Assembly: GCF_902804475.1 (NCBI RefSeq)
Contig: NZ_CADCSU010000105.1
Coordinates: 1 to 52,889, forward strand
DNA from: Flavobacterium bizetiae
Lineage (GTDB): Bacteria; Bacteroidota; Bacteroidia; Flavobacteriales; Flavobacteriaceae
Reading direction: 5' to 3'
Length of the DNA: 52,889 bases
A program made the translations under genes and the position numbers. Positions 34,450-42,954 of this stretch are shown here, piece by piece. Each line of letters opens with the position of its first letter. Within the stretch, counting starts at the first letter, position 1. Under the pieces are notes generated by a model. That model saw only the letters and a program-made list of their open reading frames with translations, was not told where the DNA came from and ran no database searches.

Positions 34450-35727
34450 ATGACTTTTCAAAATACACGCGAATTCGCACGAGAGCTTGATTCGCAAGAC
34501 ACATTAAATCATTATCAAGATCAGTTTCTTTTTCCTAAAGTAAATGACAAACGCGTAATCTATTTTACAGGGAATTCTTTAGGATTGCAGCCAAAACGTA
34601 CCAAAGCGTATATCGACGAAGTAATGAACGATTGGGCAGATCTTGCTGTAGAAGGTCATTTTTATGCCGAAAAACCTTGGTGGGATTATCAGGAAAGATT
34701 TGCAGAACCATTAAGTAAAATTGTGGGCGCTTTGCCATCAGAAGTTACGGTAATGAATACCCTGACGGTAAATCTTCATTTATTGATGGTTTCTTTTTAT
34801 CAGCCAAAAGGCAAGCGTTATAAAATTATCTGCGAAGAAAAAGCATTTCCATCAGATCAATATATGTTTCAGAGTCAGGTACATTTTCATGGATATAAAA
34901 CAGAAGATGCCATAGTTGAAATCAAACGTCGTGAAGGCGAACACAATATTCGTCTTGAAGATGTTTTGGCAAAAATTGAAGAAGTTGGTGATGAACTGGC
35001 TTTAGTTTTAATTGGTGGAGTAAATTATTATACCGGACAAGTTTTTGATATTAAAACCATCACCGAAGCCGGACAAAAAGCCGGAGCAAAAGTAGGTTGG
35101 GATTTAGCACACGCTGCAGGAAACATCAAGCTGGAACTTCATGACTGGAACGTAGATTTCGCTGCATGGTGCAGTTATAAATACATGAATTCAGGACCGG
35201 GAAATGCTTCTGGTTGTTTTGTACACGAAAAACATCACAATAACCCGGATCTGCCCCGTTTTGCAGGTTGGTGGGGACATAATAAAGAACGCCGTTTTAA
35301 AATGGAACCTAATTTCGATCCGGTTCACGGAGCCGATGGCTGGCAAATTAGTAATTTACCGGTACTTTCTTTAGCCCCTTATTTAGCTTCGGTAGAAATG
35401 TTTGCTGAGGTTGGAATGGATGCTTTAATAAAAAAGAGAGACCACATCACCTCATACTTAGAATTTATCTTGCATGAAATAGACAAAGAAGTAAAAGGTA
35501 ATTTCGAAATTATTACACCTTCAAATCCTATAGAAAGAGCCTCTCAATTATCGGTTTTTTTGCACGGAGAAGGAAGAAGTTTATTCGATTATTTAATGAA
35601 AAACGGTGTTATTACAGATTGGCGTGAACCTAATGTTATTCGCTTGGCACCAGTTCCGTTATACTGTTCGTATGAAGATATGTACGACTTTGGACAAATT
35701 CTGAAAAAAGGAATTTTAGAGAAGTAA
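34450..35727 (+). CDS. kynU: Kynureninase
   Basis: 425 residues, fold-type I PLP enzyme. Signatures: FTGNSLGLQPKRTK, NTLTVNLHLLM, GGVNYYTGQVFDI, GWDLAHAAGN, and the PLP lysine K244 in CSYKYMNSGPG; FAGWWGHNKERRFKM and LRKAPVPLYCSYEDMYDF-like C-terminus (RLAPVPLYCSYED). It cleaves kynurenine or 3-hydroxykynurenine to (3-hydroxy)anthranilate and alanine. With kynurenine 3-monooxygenase at 49521 it covers two steps of the tryptophan route to quinolinate. Stands alone. Confidence 0.94.
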   Translation: MTFQNTREFARELDSQDTLNHYQDQFLFPKVNDKRVIYFTGNSLGLQPKRTKAYIDEVMNDWADLAVEGHFYAEKPWWDYQERFAEPLSKIVGALPSEVTVMNTLTVNLHLLMVSFYQPKGKRYKIICEEKAFPSDQYMFQSQVHFHGYKTEDAIVEIKRREGEHNIRLEDVLAKIEEVGDELALVLIGGVNYYTGQVFDIKTITEAGQKAGAKVGWDLAHAAGNIKLELHDWNVDFAAWCSYKYMNSGPGNASGCFVHEKHHNNPDLPRFAGWWGHNKERRFKMEPNFDPVHGADGWQISNLPVLSLAPYLASVEMFAEVGMDALIKKRDHITSYLEFILHEIDKEVKGNFEIITPSNPIERASQLSVFLHGEGRSLFDYLMKNGVITDWREPNVIRLAPVPLYCSYEDMYDFGQILKKGILEK

Positions 35728-35790
35728 AAGTATAGTAATCTTGTAAATTAGAAAAGTTTTTTAATTAAAGTCAATCTCTACGCGCTGTTT

Positions 35791-35890
35791 GTCATTTCGA
35801 CGAAAGGAGAAATCTTCGTAAGTAACTCTGCAAAGAAAGTCAAATCTTTGTCGAGCTTCTCGCGAAGATTTCTCCTTTCGTCGAAATGAC
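35791..35890. repeat. Long palindromic repeat, GTCATTTCGACGAAAGG type (copy 2)
   Basis: A perfect 28-bp inverted repeat (35791-35818 with 35863-35890) around a 44-nt centre containing GTCAAATCTTTGTCGA. Compared with copy 1 (14667), one T is absent from the left arm and the complementary A from the right arm, so pairing is kept. It starts 63 nt after kynU. Confidence 0.85.
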
Positions 35891-36132
35891 ATAAAATGAG
35901 AAAAACTTTGCGTCTCTGCTCCCGATAGCTATCGGGATTGCGAGATTATTTTTAGGCATCGACTTAAAAATAATCCGCTTTAAATCCGCGTTTTGCTTTA
36001 GCAATCCGTTTCATCCGTGTCTAAATTTTAAGCGTAATCTTTAAATTCTGTAACCATTAGTCTAAATCATGTAACTTCAGCAAAACGAATATGCTTTAAT
36101 TTGTAGTGTAATAATTTAAAAACACTACAATC
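35891..36132. other. Repeat-rich spacer before the glycine-zipper lipoprotein gene
   Basis: Contains the perfect palindrome CCCGATAGCTATCGGG (35921-35936), a run of AATCCG(C/T) words (35970-36020: AATCCGCTTTAAATCCGCG, CAATCCGTTTCATCCGTG) and, 3 nt before the next ATG, an 8-bp hairpin TGTAGTGT/ACACTACA (36102-36109 with 36122-36129) that could mask the start region. No gene. Confidence 0.5.
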
Positions 36133-36579
36133 ATGAAAGCCTTATATATTTTATTCGCCGCTTTATCAATCGTTTCTTGTCAAAATCAAGGAAAAGAAGA
36201 TATTAATAAAGCCAAACAAGCTAGCATTGATTCGATGAAAGTTGAAATTAATAAACAAAGAGTTATTGATTCAATGAAGACAGAAATGGCCAACCTGAAA
36301 GAACAACAAAAAGTAGAGCAACAAAAAGTAGAATCTCAAAAAGTTGTGGTAGTACACCAACAACAAGCTGACGGAACTGCAACTACAACGACTACAAAAA
36401 AGAAAAAAGGATGGAGTGCTACTGCTAAAGGTGCTGTAATTGGTGCTGGAGTAGGTGCTGCAACCGGAGCTATTGTAAGTAAGAAAAAAGGCGAAGGTGC
36501 CATTATTGGTGGTTTAGCCGGTGCTGCTTTAGGAACCGGAACAGGTGCTGTTATCGACAGTAAAAAGAAAAAAGAATAA
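36133..36579 (+). CDS. Glycine-zipper (YMGG-like) lipoprotein
   Basis: 148 residues. The signal ends in LSIVSC, with Cys16 as the lipid site. Residues 25-75 are charged and Gln/Lys-rich with repeated QKVE units, probably coiled coil. A Thr/Lys linker (TATTTTTKKKKG) leads to two glycine-zipper hairpins: GAVIGAGVGAATGAIV and GAIIGGLAGAALGTGTGAVI, which insert into or pack in membranes. Such proteins are envelope-stress or membrane-integrity proteins, anchored in the outer or inner membrane. A terminator follows at 36601. Confidence 0.85.
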   Translation: MKALYILFAALSIVSCQNQGKEDINKAKQASIDSMKVEINKQRVIDSMKTEMANLKEQQKVEQQKVESQKVVVVHQQQADGTATTTTTKKKKGWSATAKGAVIGAGVGAATGAIVSKKKGEGAIIGGLAGAALGTGTGAVIDSKKKKE

Positions 36580-36596
36580 ACCAATTTCTATATAAG

Positions 36597-36633
36597 TAAA
36601 AACCCCGATTTAAAATTTAAATCGGGGTTTTTG
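36597..36633. terminator. Bidirectional terminator between convergent genes
   Basis: A perfect 14-bp stem (36601-36614 with 36616-36629; core ACCCCGATTTAAA) has T runs on both outer sides, serving the glycine-zipper gene and the convergent gene ending at 36637. Confidence 0.85.
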
Positions 36634-36636
36634 AGT

Positions 36637-38448
36637 TTAAGCTAATTCTAAGGTTGGTATTGTTATTTTAGCTAATTCTGATTTATAAAAATCGAAATCA
36701 TTTTTAATTTTATTTAAATCCTGCTTAAAGTACAAAGAGGTCGAAAGTAGATTTTGATAATATTCAATTCCTTCAACGATATTGGCTTTAAAAGTATTCC
36801 ATTTTTTAACCTGAGCATTTGTAATTCCTCCTGAAATGTTTTCAATCTCATTCCTGAAATAATCTACATACATTTTCAATTCCTTTACAAATAAATTTGG
36901 CCTGTTATCGGTTCTTAAAATCGATTTATTTCCATAAATGTGACCCAACATATCAGCCAACGAAACTTCTTGGTCAAAATAAGCCATATTTGGCCCAGGA
37001 CAGATCACAACTCCTTGCGCCTGACCTTTTATTTTAATATCATTCTCTAAGTACGAAGCATTGGCTAAACCAACACACAGACAAGATTTCTCTGTGATTG
37101 CAAATTTTGCCTTTTCGAAAGCTTGAGTCGACATTGTTTCTTTTATATTTTCTAATTCTTCCAGCTTATGATCCTGAAATTTTTTCGAAGCAGTACAAAT
37201 TCCGTGTGGATCGTATTCTTTGCTTAAAGCAAGGAATTTCTTTGGGCAAGAACTTCCGGCCTTATTTTGGTCAATTCTTTTTTGTTTTAAAATCTCATTT
37301 GTAGTACCCCTTAAAGTATTAAACGGAACTCCTAACGGCGAAATATGACTTAAGTATAAATCTTCTTCTTTTGCTTCTATCAATAATTCGCGAGTTGCTT
37401 TATCCACAGAAGTCGCTTCCGGAACCAGTAAAAAAGGAGATCCCCAGCCAACAGAATCTACTTTGTATTTGTCTAATAAAAATTCATGTTCTTCAGCAGT
37501 TCCTACGCCACCCTGAACCGTAATTTTTAGCGGTAAAGGATTTTCTGGAGCGTAAATTTGTTTTTGCTGTAATACTTTTGTCATCAACTCATGTGCAGAT
37601 TGAACAAGTTGATCTTTTTTCTCTTTAAATTCTTCTAAAATTGGTCCTAACAAAAGACCATCAGTAGCAAACGCATGTCCGCCACAATTCAATCCGGATT
37701 CGATTCTGTACTCAGAAACCCATAATCCTTTTTTGGCTAAGAAATTCCCCTGAATCATTGCTGACCTAAAGTCACTTACTTTTAAAATGATTTTCTTCTT
37801 AAGTTCATTATTAAGATTGGGAAAAAAATCCGGGAAATTTTCAAAATAACTAAACAATCTCGGATTCATTCCTGCAGAAAGTACAACCGATGATTCAAGA
37901 TTACTATTGGCAAACCCTCTTAAAGCAGCATGAGCATCATTAAATTCAATAGGAAGTTGTTCGTTTTTTTCGAAATTATCTTTGTCCAGTTTGGTCATGA
38001 TGTTTACATCGATTAAACCTGGAGAAAGATGAGATTCGATGTAATTTTGAATGTTTTCTTTAAAAGAAATTCCATCATTCAATAAATTCTGAAATCCTTT
38101 TTTAATATCTGATGTGTTGGGTAACATCGCAATATAATTTTCTACAGCTGTTTTGCTTTCGATAAGTTCAGTTTTAAAATTGTCAAATTTTTCTTTTACA
38201 ATTTTGTCCACTAAATTAAGGTATGAAGTAATTCTTTCGGCTCTGTAGTCGTGAAACTTTTGAGTTATTTCCTCATAAGGAAAATTGAATTTGGTGCTAT
38301 AAAAATTACGCATCTTTTCAATTAAATCATCATCAGCTATCGAGACTACAGATGAAATTCCATATTGTGCCACTCGAATTGGGCTATCGATTGTATAGGC
38401 AAGCCCCATTACAGGAATATGAAAAGTGTGTAAAGGTGGTTTTGTCAT
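36637..38448 (-). CDS. Large nitronate-monooxygenase-like flavoprotein with extra helical and Cys-rich segments
   Basis: 603 residues, not a standard family length. Scattered motifs match the FMN-binding TIM barrel of nitronate monooxygenase/FabK/PfaD enzymes. N-terminal IPVMGLAYTIDSPIRVAQYGISSVVS resembles their first strand. GLNCGGHAF (C255, GGH 256-258) matches the EAGGH active-site motif with its His. ITVQGGVGTAEEHEFLLDKY (310-328) and VGWGSPFLLVPEA match the phosphate-binding AAGGI and QVGTRFL..EA motifs. SHISPLGVPFNTLRG matches the S..G.P.R.LRN end motif. A helical insert fills about 45-165. Beyond 395 there are five more Cys (401, 418, 456, 458, 483) and a helical tail. The family is inferred from motif order; substrate unknown. 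Confidence 0.55.
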   Translation of the reverse strand: MTKPPLHTFHIPVMGLAYTIDSPIRVAQYGISSVVSIADDDLIEKMRNFYSTKFNFPYEEITQKFHDYRAERITSYLNLVDKIVKEKFDNFKTELIESKTAVENYIAMLPNTSDIKKGFQNLLNDGISFKENIQNYIESHLSPGLIDVNIMTKLDKDNFEKNEQLPIEFNDAHAALRGFANSNLESSVVLSAGMNPRLFSYFENFPDFFPNLNNELKKKIILKVSDFRSAMIQGNFLAKKGLWVSEYRIESGLNCGGHAFATDGLLLGPILEEFKEKKDQLVQSAHELMTKVLQQKQIYAPENPLPLKITVQGGVGTAEEHEFLLDKYKVDSVGWGSPFLLVPEATSVDKATRELLIEAKEEDLYLSHISPLGVPFNTLRGTTNEILKQKRIDQNKAGSSCPKKFLALSKEYDPHGICTASKKFQDHKLEELENIKETMSTQAFEKAKFAITEKSCLCVGLANASYLENDIKIKGQAQGVVICPGPNMAYFDQEVSLADMLGHIYGNKSILRTDNRPNLFVKELKMYVDYFRNEIENISGGITNAQVKKWNTFKANIVEGIEYYQNLLSTSLYFKQDLNKIKNDFDFYKSELAKITIPTLELA

Positions 38449-38494
38449 TTGTTTTTAAATTAAAAATAAAAGCAAATGTTGGAAAATTTATGCT

Positions 38495-38520
38495 CAAAAA
38501 ACCTGATAATTATCAGGTTT
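38495..38520 (-). terminator. Minus-strand terminator hairpin upstream of the flavoprotein gene
   Basis: A perfect 22-nt palindrome (38499-38520; half ACCTGATA) with an A run at 38495-38501, which is a T run on the minus strand. It would end transcripts coming from the Flavo-1-like RNA or the AsmA-like gene before the gene at 36637. Confidence 0.7.
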
Positions 38521-38577
38521 AAATTTTCTTATTTCATAAAACTGATCATTTTTTAATCTCTATAATAATAACTTTTT

Positions 38578-38663
38578 TTAGGAGCTAATCCCGCTATTCG
38601 TTCCAATCTTTTGTGGCGAACACCGCCACAAAAGGATTTCCTCTTCTATCGGGGCTAGGGCAA
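38578..38663 (-). ncRNA. Flavo-1-like structured RNA (copy 2)
   Basis: On the minus strand: TTGCCCTAGCCCCGATAGA, GGAAATCC, a 10-bp hairpin (38624-38633 with 38609-38618, loop GTGTT), GATTGGAACGAATAGCGGGA and TTAGCTCCTAAA. Compared with copy 1 at 17475, two hairpin base pairs differ and both changes are compensated (A-T to G-C and T-A to C-G). It is followed about 60 nt on by a terminator hairpin (38499-38520). Confidence 0.7.
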
Positions 38664-38868
38664 TCATTTTCATAATAAGATTTTCGTATTAGTTTGTCAT
38701 TTCGATTCAAAATGAGACCCAAGCGATAGCGAATAGACGAAGTAAATCACATTCGCAATTCGACAAAAATTCATACGAATTTCAGCAAATTATTAATTCG
38801 TGCTAATTCGTGAAATTCGTGGCAAAAAAAACAATTCGTGGCAAAAAACGATTCGTGACGAAAACACA
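38664..38868. other. Spacer with decayed repeats
   Basis: GTCATTTCGATTCAAAATGAG (about 38697-38717) echoes the arms of the palindromes at 14667 and 35791 but has no partner arm. 38795-38860 holds tandem ATTCGTG words (ATTCGTGCTAATTCGTGAAA, CAATTCGTGGC, CGATTCGTGACG). No gene or promoter recognised. Confidence 0.45.
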
Positions 38869-40425
38869 CTAAATCAAAATTTTCTTGAAAGACTGTGCAA
38901 TGCTTCTCCATAAAAAATTATAAAATGACTTTTCCTGAATTCGATCGAGTTCGACATCTGCCTTTTTGCTTTCGTCGCCTGAGTCATTCTTAAGCAATAA
39001 GTTAGCGACAGCCGTTTTAAGTTTGGCTTCTTTTTCGCGATCTTTTTTCTTAAATAATTTTACTTTTAAATCTTCATAATCAAGCGTTGCATTTCCCTTT
39101 GCAGTATTATCATTTCCGTAAAAATTAAAATGATATTTATTAAATTTTCCTGTAAATGTGGTATTGATATAAGGTTTTGTAAATCGCTCCATCGCCACGA
39201 CATTAAAATTCGCGATCGTTCCCTGAATATGAAAACTGTCTTTGAGATCCAGAACATTAAAACTCCAATTGACATTAAGCGGAGATGCTTTCATGAAAAC
39301 ACAATTGACTTTGATTTTTACATCGGCCATTTTTTTGTGACCAAAACCACTTTTTAAGTTCGTGACCTGCATATTAAAACGATCGAAATTTAAAATTCCG
39401 GGACCTTTAGAGAAATCTATTTCTTCTTCATAAACCAGTTTCGATTTTAAAATTTGTATCGTATCTATTTCAAGCGGAAACTTAATTTTTCGCAATAAAT
39501 GATTGTACAGATATTTTTTACTCAAATCATCTTTTGGCATTTTATTACGGTAAATATTGGCGTCAACATGATTGGCGATAAGAGAATTTGCTTTAAAGAA
39601 AAAACGATCGTCTTTAAAACCCCAATCCATTTTTTCGATGTGTGCCGAATCTAATTTGATAGTATAGATGTCTTTTTCTTTGTCTAATTTACTCACAAAT
39701 ACTTTTCGGCTAAATTCAGGTAAATACGTAAAGTTTTTAATTTTTAAGAAACTTCTTTCCGTACTTATTTGGCCAATATTCATGGCATAAAAAGCACTTG
39801 GTTTATAATATAAACTATCACAGACCAACACATATTTTTTAAAATGCATCGGAATTTTTTCTTTAAGCGTAGCATCAGTCAGTAAAATACCTTCAAGTTT
39901 TAAGATGATTTTTTTAACGCTCAAAATAGGTTTGTCGGTATCTAATGAAACCACATCTACCGTTCCGTCATTTAAATAAATATTCGAAACTGCCACAATT
40001 TTTCTAAAAGGTTCGATGATTTCATTCTTTATACTTTTGCTGTTATTCAGAAGTTTTTCTCCTTTTTTGTATAAAATCACGCGGGGTTTATTGATGATGA
40101 TGCTTTCGGCCTGAATGATATCATTAAAAGCCAAATCCCAAATATTAAAATGTTTAATCGTGATCGATTCAATCTTAGAAAATAGTCCGTTTTTACTATC
40201 TTTTGGTTGATTTTTAGGACTTACCAATAATGTTGTCGCATTGATATTTCTCGAAATAAGCGAAACTTCGATTTTTTCGTAGTGAATGTTGTATGCCGTT
40301 TTATTTTTCTCGTTTACAATTTTGGGTAATTGTTTTTTTATCCAATAATTGAGACCAATATTGACTAAAATCACAAAAAGAAACAAAGAAATTACACCGA
40401 TCGCTATTTTTTTATAGATTGACAT
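38869..40425 (-). CDS. AsmA-like membrane-anchored protein
   Basis: 518 residues. One N-terminal membrane helix (about 7-28) is followed by a long, strand-rich periplasmic domain of repeated short beta segments (ITIKHFNIWDLAF, AESIIINKPRVILY, VAVSNIYLNDGTVDVV, IQILKSKLVYEEE, FHIQGTIANFNVVAME), as in the AsmA/DUF748 group of bridge-like lipid-transfer or assembly proteins. A lysine-rich C-terminal helix (EKEAKLKTAVANLLL) ends with YNFLWRSIAQSFKKIL, possibly amphipathic. Divergent from the penicillin acylase gene. Family assignment is by overall pattern. Confidence 0.65.
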   Translation of the reverse strand: MSIYKKIAIGVISLFLFVILVNIGLNYWIKKQLPKIVNEKNKTAYNIHYEKIEVSLISRNINATTLLVSPKNQPKDSKNGLFSKIESITIKHFNIWDLAFNDIIQAESIIINKPRVILYKKGEKLLNNSKSIKNEIIEPFRKIVAVSNIYLNDGTVDVVSLDTDKPILSVKKIILKLEGILLTDATLKEKIPMHFKKYVLVCDSLYYKPSAFYAMNIGQISTERSFLKIKNFTYLPEFSRKVFVSKLDKEKDIYTIKLDSAHIEKMDWGFKDDRFFFKANSLIANHVDANIYRNKMPKDDLSKKYLYNHLLRKIKFPLEIDTIQILKSKLVYEEEIDFSKGPGILNFDRFNMQVTNLKSGFGHKKMADVKIKVNCVFMKASPLNVNWSFNVLDLKDSFHIQGTIANFNVVAMERFTKPYINTTFTGKFNKYHFNFYGNDNTAKGNATLDYEDLKVKLFKKKDREKEAKLKTAVANLLLKNDSGDESKKADVELDRIQEKSFYNFLWRSIAQSFKKILI

Positions 40426-40541
40426 TTATGGTATTGATTTTAAATACATAAATTTAGAGTTTTAAAAGCGATGTTTTTTACAGGATTCTATCTTAAAGTT
40501 ACATCATTACCAAATCATTTTATCCTTATACTGTCTTGAAT

Positions 40542-42932
40542 ATGAGAAAAATTAAAAAAATTCTGCTGGTTTTATTCGTATTGATTGTTGTTCTTGGAAT
40601 AGGTTTGTGTGCCTATATTTTTCATCTGAAACCCAAATATGAAGGTGAAGTTCAGCTGAAAAACCTTGACAAAGAAACCACGGTTTATTTTGATGATTTT
40701 GGAGTGCCTCATATTTATGCCAATTCTGAAAAAGATGCCATGACGGCTTTAGGCTATGTTCATGCGCAGGAACGTTTATGGCAAATGGAATTGCTTCGTC
40801 GTATTGCACCGGGAAGATTATCAGAAATCTTTGGATCTCTCGCGCTCAAAAATGATAAATTTTTCTCCGGAATAGGTATCGAAGAAGCTTCGGCGAAAGC
40901 CATTGCCAAATTAGATAAAAACAGTCAGAGTTATAAAATGACGTTGGCGTATTTAGATGGAATCAATCAGTATTTAGAAGAAGGAACAACGCCAATTGAG
41001 TTTACTTTGGTAGGCGTTAAAAAAGAAAAATTTACTATAAAAGACGTTTATAATATTTTTGGTTATATGTCTTTTAGTTTTGCGATGGCTCAAAAAACAG
41101 ATCCTTTGCTAACCGATATTCGCAATAGATATGGTGCTGAATATTTGAAAGATTTAGGAATTGAAGGAGAATTTAATACGACTCAAATTAAAAGTTCTAA
41201 AGAGAATATCGAAGAATATACTACAATTGCAAAATCAGTAGCGGCTTTGTTGGATAATTCGCCAATTCCGCCTTTTGTGGGAAGTAATAGTTGGGTTGCA
41301 GGACCAAATAAAACGAAAAACGGAAAAGTAATTTTTGCTAATGATCCGCATATTGGATTTTCGCAACCGGCAACCTGGTACGAGGCGCATTTAATTACAC
41401 CGGAATTTGAATTGTATGGCTGTTATCTGGCCGGAACTCCATATCCTTTATTGGCGCACAATCGTGATTATGCGTACGGATTAACGATGTTCGAAAATGA
41501 TGATATCGATTTTTATCAGGAAAAGAATAAAGTTGGAGATTCGAATCTATATCAAACTCCAACGGGTTTTGCAGCTTACGAAACCAGAAAGAAAACGATA
41601 AAAGTAAAAGATACTTCGGATGTAGTATTGACAATTAAATCAAGCCGACACGGACCAATCATGAATGATTTATTAGATCGTCTGGATAGAAAAAATCCTA
41701 TTGCAATGTCGTGGATTTATACCCAACAACCTATACAAATTTTAGATGCCGTTTACGGACTATCACATGCTAAAAGTAAAGACGATTTCAGGAAAGCAGT
41801 TCAGTTAGTTGCTGCGCCGGGATTGAATGTAATGTATGGCGATGCAAAAGGAAATGTAGCCTGGTGGGCAACGGGAACGCTTTACAAACATGACAAAGGA
41901 GTGAATTCATTTTTTATTTTGGACGGAGCCAGTGGTAAAGATGATATCAAAGAATATCTTGATTTTTCGAAAAATCCTTCCGCCGAAAATCCAAAATGGG
42001 GTTATGTATATTCCGCCAATAATCAGCCGGAAGCGATTGATGGATATTTGTATCCGGGATATTATTTACCGGAAGATCGCGCCAAAAGAATTTCAGCTTT
42101 AATGGATGCAAAGTCTGATTGGGACAAAGAAGCCATCAGTAAAATGATTTTTGATAATACTTCGCCAGTTTCGCCGGGAGTTGTTCAGCGTTTAATTTCG
42201 AATGTAAATACGGCTTCGCTTTCAGCAAAAGAAAAAGAAGTAATTGCAGCTTTGAAATCATGGAAAGGCACAAATAATCTTGAGGATGTTGCTCCAACGA
42301 TTTACAACAAATGGATTTATTTATATCTTAAAAATACTTTTGAAGATGAAATGGGAGAGGATAATTTTAATTTATTCCTTGGATTATCTTTAGGAAAACA
42401 AGTTATAGCCAGACAAATTGAAAATGAAAATTCGGTTTGGTGGGATAATATCAAAACTAAAAATGTAAAAGAAACCAGAAAAGATATTGTTTCAAAATCA
42501 TTTCAAGAATCTGTAAAAGCACTTCAGGAACAATTGGGCGATCAGGTTGCCGATTGGACTTGGGGGAAAGTTCATACCGTAGAACACGAGCATCCGTTAG
42601 GGAAAATTGCTGCTTTGCGAAAACTTTTTAATGTGGGACCTTTTGCCGCTCCGGGATCGAACGAGGTAATAAACAATCAATTCTTCGGACTTACGAATGA
42701 AGGGAAGTATTACACAAAAGGCGGTCCATCAACCCGAAGAGTAGTTGATTTTTCAGATATTGAAAATAGCTGGAGTATTTTGCCAACCGGACAATCCGGA
42801 AATCCTTTTAGTAAACATTACGACGATCAGGCAGAAATGTACAATGCAGGCGAATTCAGAAAAATGAAATTGAATAAAGACGAGATTATAAAAACGTCGA
42901 CTAAACTGGTTTTTAAGCCGGTGAAGAAGTAA
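40542..42932 (+). CDS. Penicillin acylase family (Ntn) amidohydrolase
   Basis: 796 residues. An N-terminal signal or anchor (about 5-25) leads to an alpha segment starting with VYFDDFGVPHIYANSEKDAMTALGYVHAQERLWQMELLRR, the family hallmark. After the spacer, GSNSWVAGP gives the autocatalytic cleavage site with nucleophile Ser248; ANDPHIGFSQPATWYEAHL, GMN-type Asn and H..HPLG (VEHEHPLGKIAAL) complete the beta chain. Mature enzyme would be a periplasmic alpha/beta heterodimer hydrolysing an amide such as an acyl-homoserine lactone or acyl-amino acid. The ATG at 40542 is used rather than a TTG at 40536. Confidence 0.92.
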   Translation: MRKIKKILLVLFVLIVVLGIGLCAYIFHLKPKYEGEVQLKNLDKETTVYFDDFGVPHIYANSEKDAMTALGYVHAQERLWQMELLRRIAPGRLSEIFGSLALKNDKFFSGIGIEEASAKAIAKLDKNSQSYKMTLAYLDGINQYLEEGTTPIEFTLVGVKKEKFTIKDVYNIFGYMSFSFAMAQKTDPLLTDIRNRYGAEYLKDLGIEGEFNTTQIKSSKENIEEYTTIAKSVAALLDNSPIPPFVGSNSWVAGPNKTKNGKVIFANDPHIGFSQPATWYEAHLITPEFELYGCYLAGTPYPLLAHNRDYAYGLTMFENDDIDFYQEKNKVGDSNLYQTPTGFAAYETRKKTIKVKDTSDVVLTIKSSRHGPIMNDLLDRLDRKNPIAMSWIYTQQPIQILDAVYGLSHAKSKDDFRKAVQLVAAPGLNVMYGDAKGNVAWWATGTLYKHDKGVNSFFILDGASGKDDIKEYLDFSKNPSAENPKWGYVYSANNQPEAIDGYLYPGYYLPEDRAKRISALMDAKSDWDKEAISKMIFDNTSPVSPGVVQRLISNVNTASLSAKEKEVIAALKSWKGTNNLEDVAPTIYNKWIYLYLKNTFEDEMGEDNFNLFLGLSLGKQVIARQIENENSVWWDNIKTKNVKETRKDIVSKSFQESVKALQEQLGDQVADWTWGKVHTVEHEHPLGKIAALRKLFNVGPFAAPGSNEVINNQFFGLTNEGKYYTKGGPSTRRVVDFSDIENSWSILPTGQSGNPFSKHYDDQAEMYNAGEFRKMKLNKDEIIKTSTKLVFKPVKK

Positions 42933-42954
42933 TTTTTTGTTTCAGTTTGTGTTT

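Noticed and set aside
38499..38580. A second amino acid attenuator between the Flavo-1-like RNA and the gene at 36637
   Set aside because: The terminator hairpin is real-looking, but the only small frame before it is six codons with no biased residue, and no convincing alternative stem was found.
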